DNA of 64,000 nucleotides, from the NCBI GenBank assembly GCA_002812745.2, contig NCSJ02000002.1, positions 124,001-188,000 of the forward strand, in the 5' to 3' direction. A model generated the notes under the pieces. The model had not been told where the DNA came from. It saw only the letters and a list, made by a program, of their open reading frames with translations, and ran no database searches. The stretch is from Scytalidium lignicola. Its lineage: Eukaryota; Ascomycota; Leotiomycetes. The translations under genes were made by a program, and so were the position numbers. Below are positions 22,575-34,072 of this stretch, piece by piece. The first letter of the stretch is position 1, and each line of letters starts with the position of its first letter.

Positions 22575-24504
22575 CTATTCAACCCCCGAAACATCCCAGA
22601 TTTTAACGGCTGCATCGCCTCCTGTGCTAGCAACCTTTTTCCCATTGTCAACCCAGCAAACTCCATTGACGCCATCCTTGTGCGCATTAGGAGCCTTCAC
22701 TCTCTTCCCTGGTGATTTAAGACTCCAGACAAATACGTTTGTATCCAAGGCTCCACTAACGGCTTTTGTTCCCTCGTCGTTCCAGGAAATACTGGTGACT
22801 CTCGCTGTATGGGCTGACCACCTATCGGTCTTCACATCAAAAGTATTCATATCATATACACATATCTTACCCGACGAGTTACCTGCTGCGAGCAGAGATC
22901 CATCACGTGTGAATGCGAGAGCCGTAATTTGTGCGGTCGAGCGAGTCAACTCCTCCTTTGGTGATAGCTTATGGCTTGAATCCACGGTATAAATGTGGAC
23001 TACGTTAGTATTGTCTCCAATAGCAACGACGGATCCGAATGCTGCAATTGCAGTGGGGGTGAAGTCTTTCGTATTCAAGTGGTCGACAAGGCGGTCTTTA
23101 AAAAATATATCTATGCCAGACTCGGTAGCGACGAAAACACGGCCGTCAGCAGAGGCAACTCCTTTTGGTTGTGCAGTTAATTTAGAAGCTTCTCCGATGA
23201 AGGTCTTTCCTGCAGTATCCGCAATTCGCAAGGTATCATCCCAACCGACACTGTATGCCCTACTAGACGTCACTGCAAATCCATTGCAGACGTTTGTGTG
23301 CGACTGGCCTTCGATTGCCGATCCAGATCCTGTTTTGACATCCCAGCTGCATACTCGTCCATCGAAACTACCGGTCCAGAATGTTTGGGAGTCTCCATCT
23401 TGACTTGATGCAAAGGATGTAATGCTTCCATTGTGGCCCTGCACGATCTTGGTAGGCTTCTGACTACCTTCAACAAGGTAATTCAGGTCCCCTGCAAGGT
23501 TCAAACTTATAACTAAGCCATCGCTTCTCCCCGTTGGGAATACAACCCCCACTTGATGATCTGGTACGCTGACCACGCCCTCCCCGAATTTCCAGGTCTG
23601 AATCGCCTTGCCCGCTTCAACATCCCATAATTTCACTGTTTGATCAGCGCTTGCCGTAACAAATCTTTTGGAGTCCTGAGCCCATGAGACAGCAAAAATG
23701 CTCCCTTTGTGCTCGCCTTCCCCTATTTGAGTAGTAGCTTCCCCGGTCTTTCCGTCGTAGAGTTGTATTCTGCGGTCTGCACCAACGCTAACCAGTTGAT
23801 TTCCATCAGGAGAGAAACCTACTCCATATATATATCCTTTGTGTAATGATCCCACCTTTGTGGCGAATTTGAATGGTGCGCCGTGCAAAAAGACTAAACT
23901 ACTGTCATCTGCCCCGGTTGCCGCTCGAAGCGGGCGCTGCTGTCGGATTGACACACTGTTAATGATGGCTGAGTGTCCACTGATTTCGCCCACTGAGTTC
24001 CCGCTATCTGCTGTAATACAATGACCGAATCTTTCTCTGCCATCGCCAACCGCAATAATACGCTGAGAGTCCCCATCCCAAGCAAGATCGTTTATTCTCC
24101 CAGATATGATAGGGTACTCGCCTGCGTTCTGTCAGCTAGAAACTCCCTAGTTGAATAATCCTTGTGTTACCCTTTGTATTGACTGCCTCTACAGCATCCC
24201 AGACTCGTACAAGCCCAGATGCATCTCCACTGGCAACGTAGAAGCCACTTGGAGAAAACCGTGCAACTGTGGTTTGGGCGGTATGCGCAGTGTACTGCTT
24301 GCTCAAAGATGGGTTGTCTATAGATCGAAGAAATATTGATTTTCCAGACTACAAATTATCACTTAGCAGAGTTAAAGCTGGCAAAACGAGTATACCCACG
24401 GCGTATGCAAGACGCTCTCCCTTTGGATCAGAGGATAGCTGGGTTGGTCGACCACGCTCTGTTTTCGGCGAGGCCGCAAATATTTGGCTAATGGCAATCG
24501 ACAT
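22575..24504 (-). CDS. AIP1: Actin-interacting protein 1 (WD40 repeats)
   Basis: A cofactor of cofilin that speeds disassembly and caps severed actin filaments. Three exons (24504-24400, 24348-24171, 24121-22575) sum to 1830 bases, or 609 residues, the standard Aip1 length. The N-terminus (FAASPKTERGRPTQLSSDPK) is the conserved Aip1 start. Many WD40 repeats follow, with visible WD ends such as LVRVWDAVEAVNTKG, TVKLWDVEAG and VKIWDVSGVE at the very C-terminus. This fits the family's double seven-bladed propeller. The ATG at 24504 is chosen because it directly precedes the conserved start. A second actin regulator, tropomyosin, lies 20 kb away in the same window. Confidence 0.93.
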
Positions 24505-24993
24505 CTTTCGCAATCACGAAAAGATGTCGGGCGTCAAAGGAACAGCAAAAAAAGAGCTTATAGGTTGGAGTATTGAAGAAAGAGTGAGGCCTTGCCGGTT
24601 GAAACCTAATTAACGCAATACTGTAACGAGGCTGAGCGGGGCAATAGATACCCCGCCAAGTTCATGTCAGCCTGACACGCGTGTGTTTCGCATTGGTCTC
24701 CGTAGATAACCCAACAGGCATGATTAAAAGCATCAAATATCATAGTTTTATGCATAATTATCTTGCTAAAATTAGAAGCTCATATTTCTACAGAAATTCT
24801 AGTACACCATCCTGGGTATCGTCACGACTGTACACTATTCCTGATGCCTCCCGACCTTGACGCCATACAACTCTCACGAAACTCATACAAATAACTAATA
24901 CCACCGTCAAACTCCAGGCAGCACCATAAGATTAACCCCTTGCCATCCATCCAAACGCCACCAATGCCAAATGCCTAAAGCACAAATGGGAGC
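24505..24993. other. AIP1 promoter and 3' region of HFI1
   Basis: No gene is seen in this 489-base gap. A perfect 10-base palindrome ACACGCGTGT (containing ACGCGT) sits at 24675-24684, about 170 bases upstream of the AIP1 start codon. Confidence 0.4.
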
Positions 24994-26617
24994 TCAAGCT
25001 CCGATAGCCAAGCAGGAGTCCAATAAACTATCTAGAGCGGAAGTATCATGGTACTCAGCTCCTTCCCAACCCCAGTCTTCTCCATCACCTGGCTCATCAT
25101 ATATACTGCCACCGTAAAATCCTGCAACTCCATTCGTGGAAACTGGAAGGTCCATCCCATGCATTTCCGTATCTCCATCATGGTCAACAATCCGGTGGTG
25201 CGTCTCAGGCCAAGAATATTCGTCCCATGCTTCTAGCTCACCTTCACGATAGCCAAACATGATTTGCTGGATGACAATAGGCATTTGACCGATACCACAG
25301 TCACCAACCTCCAAGGCAGTTCGAACGTCAGCCATTCCCAGCGAACCTCGCTCGCTTGCAGCTTTCGCTTCAATGGGCAATAGACCATTTTTATCCCTCT
25401 GGATCTCACCTCGGAGGTAAGCCTCTTCCTCTCTCTCTAACTGTATACGATACTTGTAGGTCTGGATCCAAGTTGCCCCACCACCTGTTCCTGCACTTCC
25501 TGCACTACCAGGCCCGTTGGTCCGCGTCCTACTGAAAATCGAGGAAAGCACTTCTTTGATAAATGTCTCTGTCGCTACTGACATGAATTGAGCTGCGTCC
25601 GGTACGTGTCCAGATACTAAGCCTGTTTCATAACAAATCGGAAGCATACGCGATTCGACTGTTGAAACATCAGGGAATTCACCGGACTCAGATGCTAATG
25701 GCTGAGCAAATCTCTTTCGGATCTCAAGATCCCAGTCTATGATGGTTAGAAGATCACCAAAAATGTGCTAAAGGAACTTACTGGTTTTGTTTAGACCGCC
25801 TGCGCTAGCTGGAAGAGAATGTTGGATCCTTGTAGGCTTTGATCGTCGGTGGTCCCCAAGCATATTAGCAAATACATCAAAAGGCTCAAACTATGAGACA
25901 GAAGTAGTTAGCAAAAATAGCATTTCTGATTGAATATAATAACATTAACCCTTAAAGATTTTGCCATGGGTAGACTCACATCATTGTGGGCCAGGTCCTT
26001 CATTCTTCTTCGGTCTCGACTAGGCAGTTGCATTACTTCTGTTTTAAGTCTTTGCTCGGCAGCATCCCCGCTCACGGGCTTGCTGCCTGCCCCGGTTGGT
26101 GGCTTATCATTAGCACTGACCCAGCTCGCAACTCCATGATCGGGCATTTCTCTTGTCACATTTCCGTAAATGGCAGCAATAAGTTGATTGTGTAAATGCT
26201 CTGTCTCACCAGTTGGAGTGAGTAAAAAGCTGTCAATACGCGCAGATAGCTCAGCTTGATTCAATTGACCTATAGAAACGACGGAGTGTTAGCAAAACCA
26301 CACTAAAATATCTAACAACCTTCTATCCAAACTTAGGGAGGTAAATATGCATAGTACTAACCCATTACAAATAGGCTAATTGATTCTTTATATGTTCCCC
26401 AGTTCTCGCCAATTGCCTGCTTGAGCGCAGTATACAACGGCTCCAGATCAATGCGTGGAGGGACATGGCTGGATTTGGAGGTCTTCTGAGCACTTGGTAC
26501 CGGTGCGCTGATAGTCTTTGGGGGAAGAATGGGAGTAGTTGAGATGACAGAGGGCTGACTTAGAGCCGCAGGGTCGATGTCCGGCATCACGACAGTAGGC
26601 GCGCAAGAGGCAGCCAA
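24994..26617 (-). CDS. HFI1: SAGA complex subunit Hfi1/Ada1 (SAGA-Tad1 family)
   Basis: A structural subunit of the SAGA histone acetyltransferase co-activator complex, with a histone-fold. Four exons (26617-26362, 26269-25980, 25890-25782, 25736-24994) sum to 1398 bases, or 465 residues. The Tad1 region begins at [31 protein letters not shown] and continues with the typical [14 protein letters not shown]. It ends with a segment of ISQ-type spacing before RDRRRMKDL. The histone-fold area is the [21 protein letters not shown] stretch and the helix after it. The C-terminal tail is Asp/Glu/Gly/Trp-rich. ATGs at 26617 and 26584 are both possible starts; the first is used. The gene is divergent from GCP3. 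Confidence 0.85.
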
Positions 26618-26953
26618 GGAGCGCGATTTTCAGACTAGTTAAAATTCCATGCAATAGAATAGTTCACGCGATCCTGCTGGCAGCAGTTTTGAGATGGTCA
26701 AAGACGGTTAGGGGTCGTGGTTGCTTGTAGGAAATTGACCTTTGATGGTAATAATCAGCGCCTGACGTTGACTGAATATCAGTGCCTGAATAATTAATGT
26801 TTATGCCTTAATTATGAGGCCTCAACAGCCGCGTCTTTCTTGAACGCGTGAAAGTGTGACCCAACCGAGTACTTGTTTGATTGAAGGATTTATCAAATAT
26901 AATGATTCTGCAGCGCACAGAAATCGCAAACAGAATTCTTTGGTCGTAGCAAT
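26618..26953. promoter_or_regulatory. Shared divergent promoter HFI1 / GCP3
   Basis: This is a 336-base gap between start codons that point away from each other. ACGCGT lies at 26844-26849 within TGAACGCGTGA. The site is visible; its function is inferred only. Confidence 0.45.
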
Positions 26954-29787
26954 GTGACGATGTCTTCACGTCAGCTGCGAATCAATAAAGCTATTGACAG
27001 TTTAGTGCGACAACTGTTACCCGATATTCCTGATGAAGATACCAATTCTGCCGAAGAACGAGAGGAAAATGCCATTGCTTTTGTGAAGGAGGTTTTAGAG
27101 AGGTATTCTTCGAAATCTCACAACCTCCTTTTTTCAAGCTTATTCTTTATGTGATAGTGCTTCCAAGAATCCTATAGTTGGCGCAGATGTAAACCAGGCT
27201 TCCGACCTGATCAAGAAGCGACTGATTCAAACCAATCCAACTCCCGAAAAGGCACTTCGATTTTCGAATCTCTATAGCAGACTATTATCCATACCGGTGA
27301 TATCTCAAAAATGGGCAATATTATATTTTTTATATCAGCTAGGAGATCAGCAGACTCCACACCCCACCTTGACGAATCCCTTTACGACCCCAGTTAAAGG
27401 CAGCCCACAAAATCGTAAGAATCTAGAAGATGATCGAACAGCACAATCCCAATATCCGGTACCAAAAAGAGATGATGGGGTCCCCGGGACCAAATATGCT
27501 AATCTAGGGCCGAGAAGACGTGCGACTGAGGAGCTTAGTCCAAGAGATCGAGGAGACCGAAGAGATTCAGTAGAAGACCATGGTGTAGAGGTGTCCCACA
27601 ATCAGCCTGGTGGAAGACGTGGAACTGAGACAGATATAAAAGCAAATGTTGGCTTTAAAATTTCTGAGATGAATCCTTCCGAGACTGTCCTCTTGAGAGA
27701 ACTACCTTTCACTCTTCAAGGCTTGTCGTCCAAAAATCTAGTATTCTCCACAGAGACTTGCTTAGATATACCACCCACTCTTCCAATCCCTATAGTATCT
27801 CTTTTAAATACTCTAGCTGAGCCCGCATTGCTCTACAGACAGCTTAACAATTTTACCCAAACATCGGAAGGTGGACTTCTAGGGCAAAGCTTGCGTGCTG
27901 CTATAGCGAGAGAATTGAGGTCTTATCTTAGTTTAACTGCAGCCTTAGAAAGTCAGATCCGCGCCGCTGTAGCAAACTTAGATGGCACGGCAGACAGAAT
28001 AACAATTGGGAAAGCTGGAGTGACGCTCAAAAGATGCGTTGTGTCGAGTCGTGAAGCTACGACGGGTTTGCGACTGATGAACTGGATCTGTGAGGAGTCA
28101 AAGAGTGAGTAAATTGGTCAAGTGCTAGAATATTTATTAATTCTTAGTAGGTAAACGGGGTGGACTTCTCATCTCACTCATACACAGCTTATCCTCCCAT
28201 GGCGATCCAATGGTTGAAAGTTTTGCTGAGGGACTCCTAGTCCAGGTTACACGACCGTTTTATAGTATGTTGCGTCAGTGGATCTATGACGGGGAACTTT
28301 CGGATCCATACCACGAATTTTTTGTCTCAGAGCAAGAACCCAATGTAGTCGCCGCCGATCAAGACGGTAGGATTAAGGGGGGAGCAAGCAGTGTCTGGCA
28401 AGACAAGTACAAGCTTGATCAAGACATGATACCTAGTATAATCACTCAAGACTTCGCTCAGAAGGTTTTCCTCATTGGGAAGTCCTTGAATTTTATCCGA
28501 TATAGCTGCGGTGATTCTGAATGGGTTACGGAGTATTCCAGAGCAGCGTCTAAAGAATTGCAATACGGAGACACTGCCACTTTAGAAACATGGATTGATG
28601 AAGCTTATAAGACCACAATGGCTCGTCTCATACATCTAATGTCAGAAAAATTTCATCTTTTTGAACACCTCAAAGCACTTAAGAACTACATTCTGCTAGG
28701 GCAAGGGGATTTCATTGCTCTCCTCATGGAATCACTGGCATCAAACCTTGACCGACCAGCAGGTGCTCAATATCGCCACACGCTCACCGCACAGCTTGAA
28801 CATGCAATTCGGGGTTCCAATGCTCAGTACGATTCAGCTGAAGTACTTCGAAGATTAGACGCAAGGATGCTTCAATTATCACATGGAGACATTGGGTGGG
28901 ATTGTTTTACACTGGAATACAAAATTGACGCACCTGTCGATGTGGTGGTTACTGACTGGGGCAATCGTCAGTACCTCAAAATGTTCAATTTCCTTTGGCG
29001 GATCAAACGTGTCGAGTTTGCGTTGGCAACAACTTGGCGAAAGTGTATGACAGGAGCAAGAGGAGTGCTACAGAGTCAAGATCTAAGTATTGTGAATACA
29101 TGGAAGTTAACAAGGGGAGCTCTTGCGGAAATGAACCATTTCATTGGACAACTGCAATACTATATTCTCTTTGAAGTTATCGAGAGCTCCTGGGATGAGC
29201 TGCAGGCAGCAATCCGTAAAGAAGGTTGCACGCTAGACGACTTGATCAAAGCCCACACGAAATATCTCGAAGCTATAACGCATAAAGGACTACTAGGAGC
29301 AAAGAAGAAGCACCATGGTGGAGTCGAGGAAAATACTTTCATGATGCAACTGAGCGAGATCCTGCGGATAATGCTCAGCTACCGCGATGCTGTCGATGGA
29401 CTCTACAGCTGGGCAGTTTCCGAGTTCACAAGACGCCAAGGGGAGGATGTGCGAACAGATTCACACAAACGTGATAACGGAGAGGACTATCTACTCAATG
29501 GCACGACTCCTGCGACAACCCGACGTGGCCCCCGCCAGCTTATTGATTCAACCCCTATTGGTATGACAGAAGACTCCATTCCAGATGAGCTCCCGGTTCT
29601 AAAAGAGAGGCTTCAATCACTCGGGTCCCAATTTCGCACACGGGTATGCTTGCTATTAGGGGACTTGGCTTATCAGCCAGATGTTGATATGCGATTCCTT
29701 GGTGTTGTTATGAACTTTAATGATTGGTACCAGAAGAAGCTAAGTAAATCTTCTCTTAAGGAGTCAGTGAAGAGAACAGGGCGTTAG
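26954..29787 (+). CDS. Gamma-tubulin complex component 3 (Spc98/Alp6)
   Basis: A core subunit of the gamma-tubulin small complex that nucleates microtubules at spindle pole bodies. Three exons (26954-27102, 27158-28104, 28151-29787) sum to 2733 bases, or 910 residues. ATGs at 26954 and 26960 are both possible starts. The N-terminal helical region (ALRFSNLYSRLLSIPVISQKWAILYFLYQLG) is typical of GCP3. The conserved grip1 core follows: MNPSETVLLRELPFTLQG, then LVQVTRPFYSMLRQWIYDGELSDPYHEFFV. Grip2 lies near NRQYLKMFNFLWRIKRVE and ALAEMNHFIGQLQYYILFEV, the classic gamma-tubulin contact region. The basic, disordered stretch at about residues 130-210 is poorly conserved in the family. The assignment to GCP3 rather than GCP2 rests on length and the RQWIYDGEL context. 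Confidence 0.92.
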
Positions 29788-30627
29788 TGTTAGTGTTTTA
29801 AGTATTGGGAGCATTACGTGGTTATGACATGGAATAAGGCGTGATGGATTTTTGATCATGGCTTACTGCTTACTGCTGGGTAGACTGCCNTTTTTATGGC
29901 AGTATTATACATTTTTATTATTCAATGATCAAAGGATGTCTCTTAATTTTTCGTTATTTGACTTCTTCACATGATTTGATTATGTTTTAGGGATTATGAG
30001 AATATCAATGTCATTCCCTTGCCAAGGGATCAGGTGTGTGTCTTATTCAACTGATTTCTATGTACAGAAGCAACAGTAATTGGAAGTTGCCTATATATAG
30101 ACTTCCATTCCAAGAGCTTTATCAAAATTCCCAACCCATCGGGCAATGCAATATCAAACATGGCTTCCTGTGGAGAGCAACCAAAATATGCTTAAAGCTA
30201 CAGCAATGCGCTGTAAAACATCCATCCATGCCCCCTAAAGAAAAAGAAAAAACTTTCTGCAAAAGTGTCAAACTTAGTAATATCCTGTATGATAAACTCA
30301 GACAAATCGGTCCCATCCGGGAAGAAGATCTTCTCTTCTCTTTGAAATCCGACCTTTCTAGATAAACATACGCAGAAATGAATCTAATCCTTCAAAGTAT
30401 AATCTCATGAATCTAATAATGCCATCTCGTCGTAACATTTGTATGAAGTTTTTGTATGCCATCCGATCCGTCCGAAACGCCAGGGTTTAGTTAAAAGGTC
30501 AAAACGCCTAAACACCGATTTCAAACCCAATATGAAGTTGAATCCAAGCTCGAACAAAGTCCTATCCAGGAACGAGCTAACCTTAGTATGAAAAAAGCCC
30601 AAAGTAGGAAAAGCGCTGCTCCTTGGT
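29788..30627. other. Convergent 3' region of GCP3 and WEE1
   Basis: These 840 bases lie between two gene ends. One N sits at 29890 beside a T run. The frames here (for example 30036-30365) show no protein-like conservation pattern. Most of the stretch should be 3' UTR. Confidence 0.45.
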
Positions 30628-33600
30628 TTAAACATCCATCATCTCTGCATCGTCCGCCAAAACCGCGTCGGCAGGACCCCAATTGCCCTCAAAAACAGTT
30701 GCTCCCGCACGACGTCGACTTTCAACCCATCGAAGACCTTCTGTCATGAGCACTTGGCCGATCGTTGGTCGGTCTTGCGGTTCCGGAGAGATCATCCAAT
30801 GGACAATCTTGTCCAATGCACTATCATGATCCATGTCTTCCATGAATGCAGGAGGTTTCTGGAGTTCACCTCGTCTCGTAGACCCAAAGAGGTTTGCCGG
30901 ATCGTGAGACTGTGATTTATCATAAGAGCGGTTCCGCGTCGACAGTGAAGGGGATTCCAATTCCCGCTCGACATCATCATCGCTGCCAAGTGAGTCCATA
31001 GTTATGTCGCCATCCTCTAAGGGAATTCCAGTGCCATCTCTTGCGATGGTGCTTGTAGAACTGCATGTCAAACTTGGTACATCGCCCATATCACCAGATC
31101 GAAGTCGCTGCCAAGTAGGTCCATTATCAGGTAGCTGCACATTTCCAGCAATCTCAAGAGTAATGAGACCGAGAGCGAAGACATCGGCAGGTTTGTCGTA
31201 TTTACCTAAGAGGATCTCAGGCCCGATATATTCACGATCGCCTTCACCCTCAATGCCGGGTTGGGCAGGCCATGTAGTGGCCATGCCAAAATCGCCGATC
31301 TTGAGTACGCCCTCAAAAGTGATGAAGATGTTTGCCGGTTTTAGATCCAAGTGAATATATCCAGCATCATGAATATGCTGGAGCCCCTGTATAATATAGA
31401 TTAGCATGGGTACATCATGATTTAGAAGTTGAAGAGGTGCATACCTGGCTAAGCTCTAAAAGGATCTTCCAGATCCTGAAATCATCCAATCTACCCTTCC
31501 GTCCAACTTGTGAGAGGAAGAGATCTAAGCTTCCCTCCTCACAAAATTCAGTTTGAATATAGAGTCGGTTTTTCTCCTCCCAGCTGTCTATAAGATGCAC
31601 GACGTGATCAGAATGTCCCATAGCTTTAAGCGCTGAGACTTCCTGCAGTTTCCGTTGCCGGTCCCTGGTACCTTGGAAAGGTTGTCGTGATTTCTTGACT
31701 GCATACACCCGTTCTGGCAAATGCCCAGGAGGTGATTTACCTCGTAAGGGCGAACCGGGTGTGCCAAAATATAAGGATTGTGTCTTGCGTATAGTACGGA
31801 TCTTCTCCGTAACGCGATAAACGTGTGAAAATTCACCTGTCCCAATCAACTCCACCTTGGAAAATCGGGAGGTCAATGCCTCATCCACCTCACCAGAAAC
31901 AAAGGCACCGATAGGGGGGATTCCATACTGACGATCGCCCACTGGATGGAACTGGTCACGACCAGCAGTTGGGGTGGCCGGCGGCAGCATGAAGCTGGAA
32001 TTTGAAGCTTGGCTCTGTTTCGAGTTCGATATTGAGAGTCCACTTGGATCCGGGGGAAGCATGCCATCTTGGGGAGTATGCGGGGAAGCATCACCTAAAT
32101 GTCCCAATGGGCTTGCTACAAACACGCAAAATGAAGGTTAGTACTTGATAGGCAATGTAAATAGGATAGATAGTGGAGACTTACAGGTCATACTTTTCTT
32201 CCCTAACGCGAATTCAGATGGGAGCGGGGTTGGAGTGATGTTTCGGTAGCCACTTGGACTGTCACGGCTCAACCACTGCTGCTGAGAAACTGATCCCGGA
32301 ATAAGAGCCTGTTTCGTTGGTGTAGGAGGAAATTCTGAATCAGTACTACTAATCTGACTATCGGGATTCCCGTCCGGAGATTCAGCACTCTCGTCTCCAT
32401 CTACGCTTACGAAACTCCCGCGCCTTACAGAGGTTTTCTGGCCAAAGGAGCTTCCGAAGACCCCAGTACTCTTTCCAAAGATGCTCTGAGGGACTTGAGT
32501 GCCATGAGGGTTGAAAGGAGTCGAAGGCGTTCCGAAGGAGTGACGGATATGTCTTGCCCTCGCAATAGCACTTCCAGGGACTGGTGCAGGGTACGTAGCG
32601 AATCCATTAACATGTTTCTTGCAAGGAGTATCCGGTATGTTCCCCTTAGATACTCCTCGTGGCACCTGTTCCTCTTCCGGATGTCGATTGACTTTCGATA
32701 TGAGCCCCGTCGACATAAATGCGGCTGGGTGAGGTTTTACTAGGCGGTAGTTCTGAGGGGTAGAAAAAGAATCCGAGGACCCTTCCGCAGTTGGTACATC
32801 AAAGAAAAATGGTCGTGACGAACCCACCGGCAATGACTTCGAGAAATCAAGCTTGGGTCGTGGTTGGTCACCAAAGTTAACTGGTACGTGCGTTGGCGAA
32901 TCTTCCACCATGCTCGAACTCGAAGATGAGGTAGTGATTGTTCGTGACAGTGGGTGTGGTTGATGTACCGGCTGCGAGACAGCCTGGGTTGGAGCGATGG
33001 GCAAGGGGCTGAATGGAGAGAAGGGACTTTGAGACACGGGTGGCAAAAACTGATCCATGGAGAGGCGTGGTCGATTGTTAGAGGTGCGTGAAGGTGTCGA
33101 GATTTCAGAGGACATGTTCGCCGCTTGTTGTGCGGCGAGAGCCATGGCAGCTTGTCTTCGGCCCCAGGAAGTCTTCTTCTCGCCGTGCCGTTGTTGTAAG
33201 GTTGACTTGCGCAATGAAGATGACCGGCGCGGTACAGGCGACATAGAAACACTGGTGGTGTTATTATCGGTGGCAGGTGTTGAGGAATAATTTTCGTGAT
33301 TGCCATCTTCATGAGCATCAAAACTTGGCGGAAATGGAGATTGGTCAAATATATTGAAATCATAACCAAAGTTTGCAGATCCGTGCAAACTCCTGCGCTT
33401 CGCAACCGGACTACCCAAACTTGCCTGATCCAGATTCATAATCGCATCAGAACGCTTGAGAGGGCTTGATGTTGCCGAAGCAACATGGCTATCACTGCCC
33501 CCATCACCTAGCCTTGATAATGCATGGTTTATGGGTGCCGGCATGTCCAAAGTCGAGACAGGTTTTGAGCCTTTGTCCAGGCTTCCACATCCAACCGGAC

Positions 33601-34072
33601 TGCTACTTCCACCATTTTCTTGGCCCGCGAGGGGCATGGCGAAAGGAGTAACTGGCGATACGTTCCCGGTATCAGATGCTTGACTCAGAACTCTTTTCAC
33701 GGGACTCTTAGGGGATGTCCGGCGTCGCGGTGATAGGCGCGAGGGCGTTAATTTGGCGCGTGAGGAGGATCGTAGTGCCAACTTTGCGCTCGGAGGAAAG
33801 GGAACTGCAAGAGGCGAGGGAGTATGCGGTGAATGGCCGGTGAATAGATGAGCGGATTGTGAGGGTGGGAATTGCGCTGGTGATAGAGGAGATGGTGAGA
33901 GAGGCGATTTTGGAGAGGAGCTAGGTGATCTTGCTGCAACAATGCGGAATTTCGATGGAGATCTGGATAACGAGCGCCTGAGTGACCTCACGGCTGATGT
34001 GACATCGACATGATGGACGTGAGTTGGAGAGGGAAATGTCAGTGTGCCACCACCGCCGTTGGAGTACGACAT
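30628..34072 (-). CDS. WEE1: Wee1-family mitotic inhibitor kinase
   Basis: This kinase delays mitosis by phosphorylating the inhibitory tyrosine of Cdk1. Three exons (34072-32185, 32115-31445, 31386-30628) sum to 3318 bases, or 1105 residues. The first 650 residues are Ser/Pro-rich and disordered, with many SP/TP sites (for example [13 protein letters not shown]), fitting control by CDK and other kinases. The kinase domain starts near residue 712: glycine loop [17 protein letters not shown]-type YAVKKS, HRD-position HLDLKPAN (the Wee1-type HxDLKPxN), IGDFGMA, and [14 protein letters not shown], which is the Wee1 activation-segment signature. Between the glycine loop and the catalytic Lys is an insertion of about 27 residues. 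The ATG at 34072 is the first that follows an upstream-open frame and precedes MSYSNGGGG. The 4-kb region upstream is gene-empty. Confidence 0.93.
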
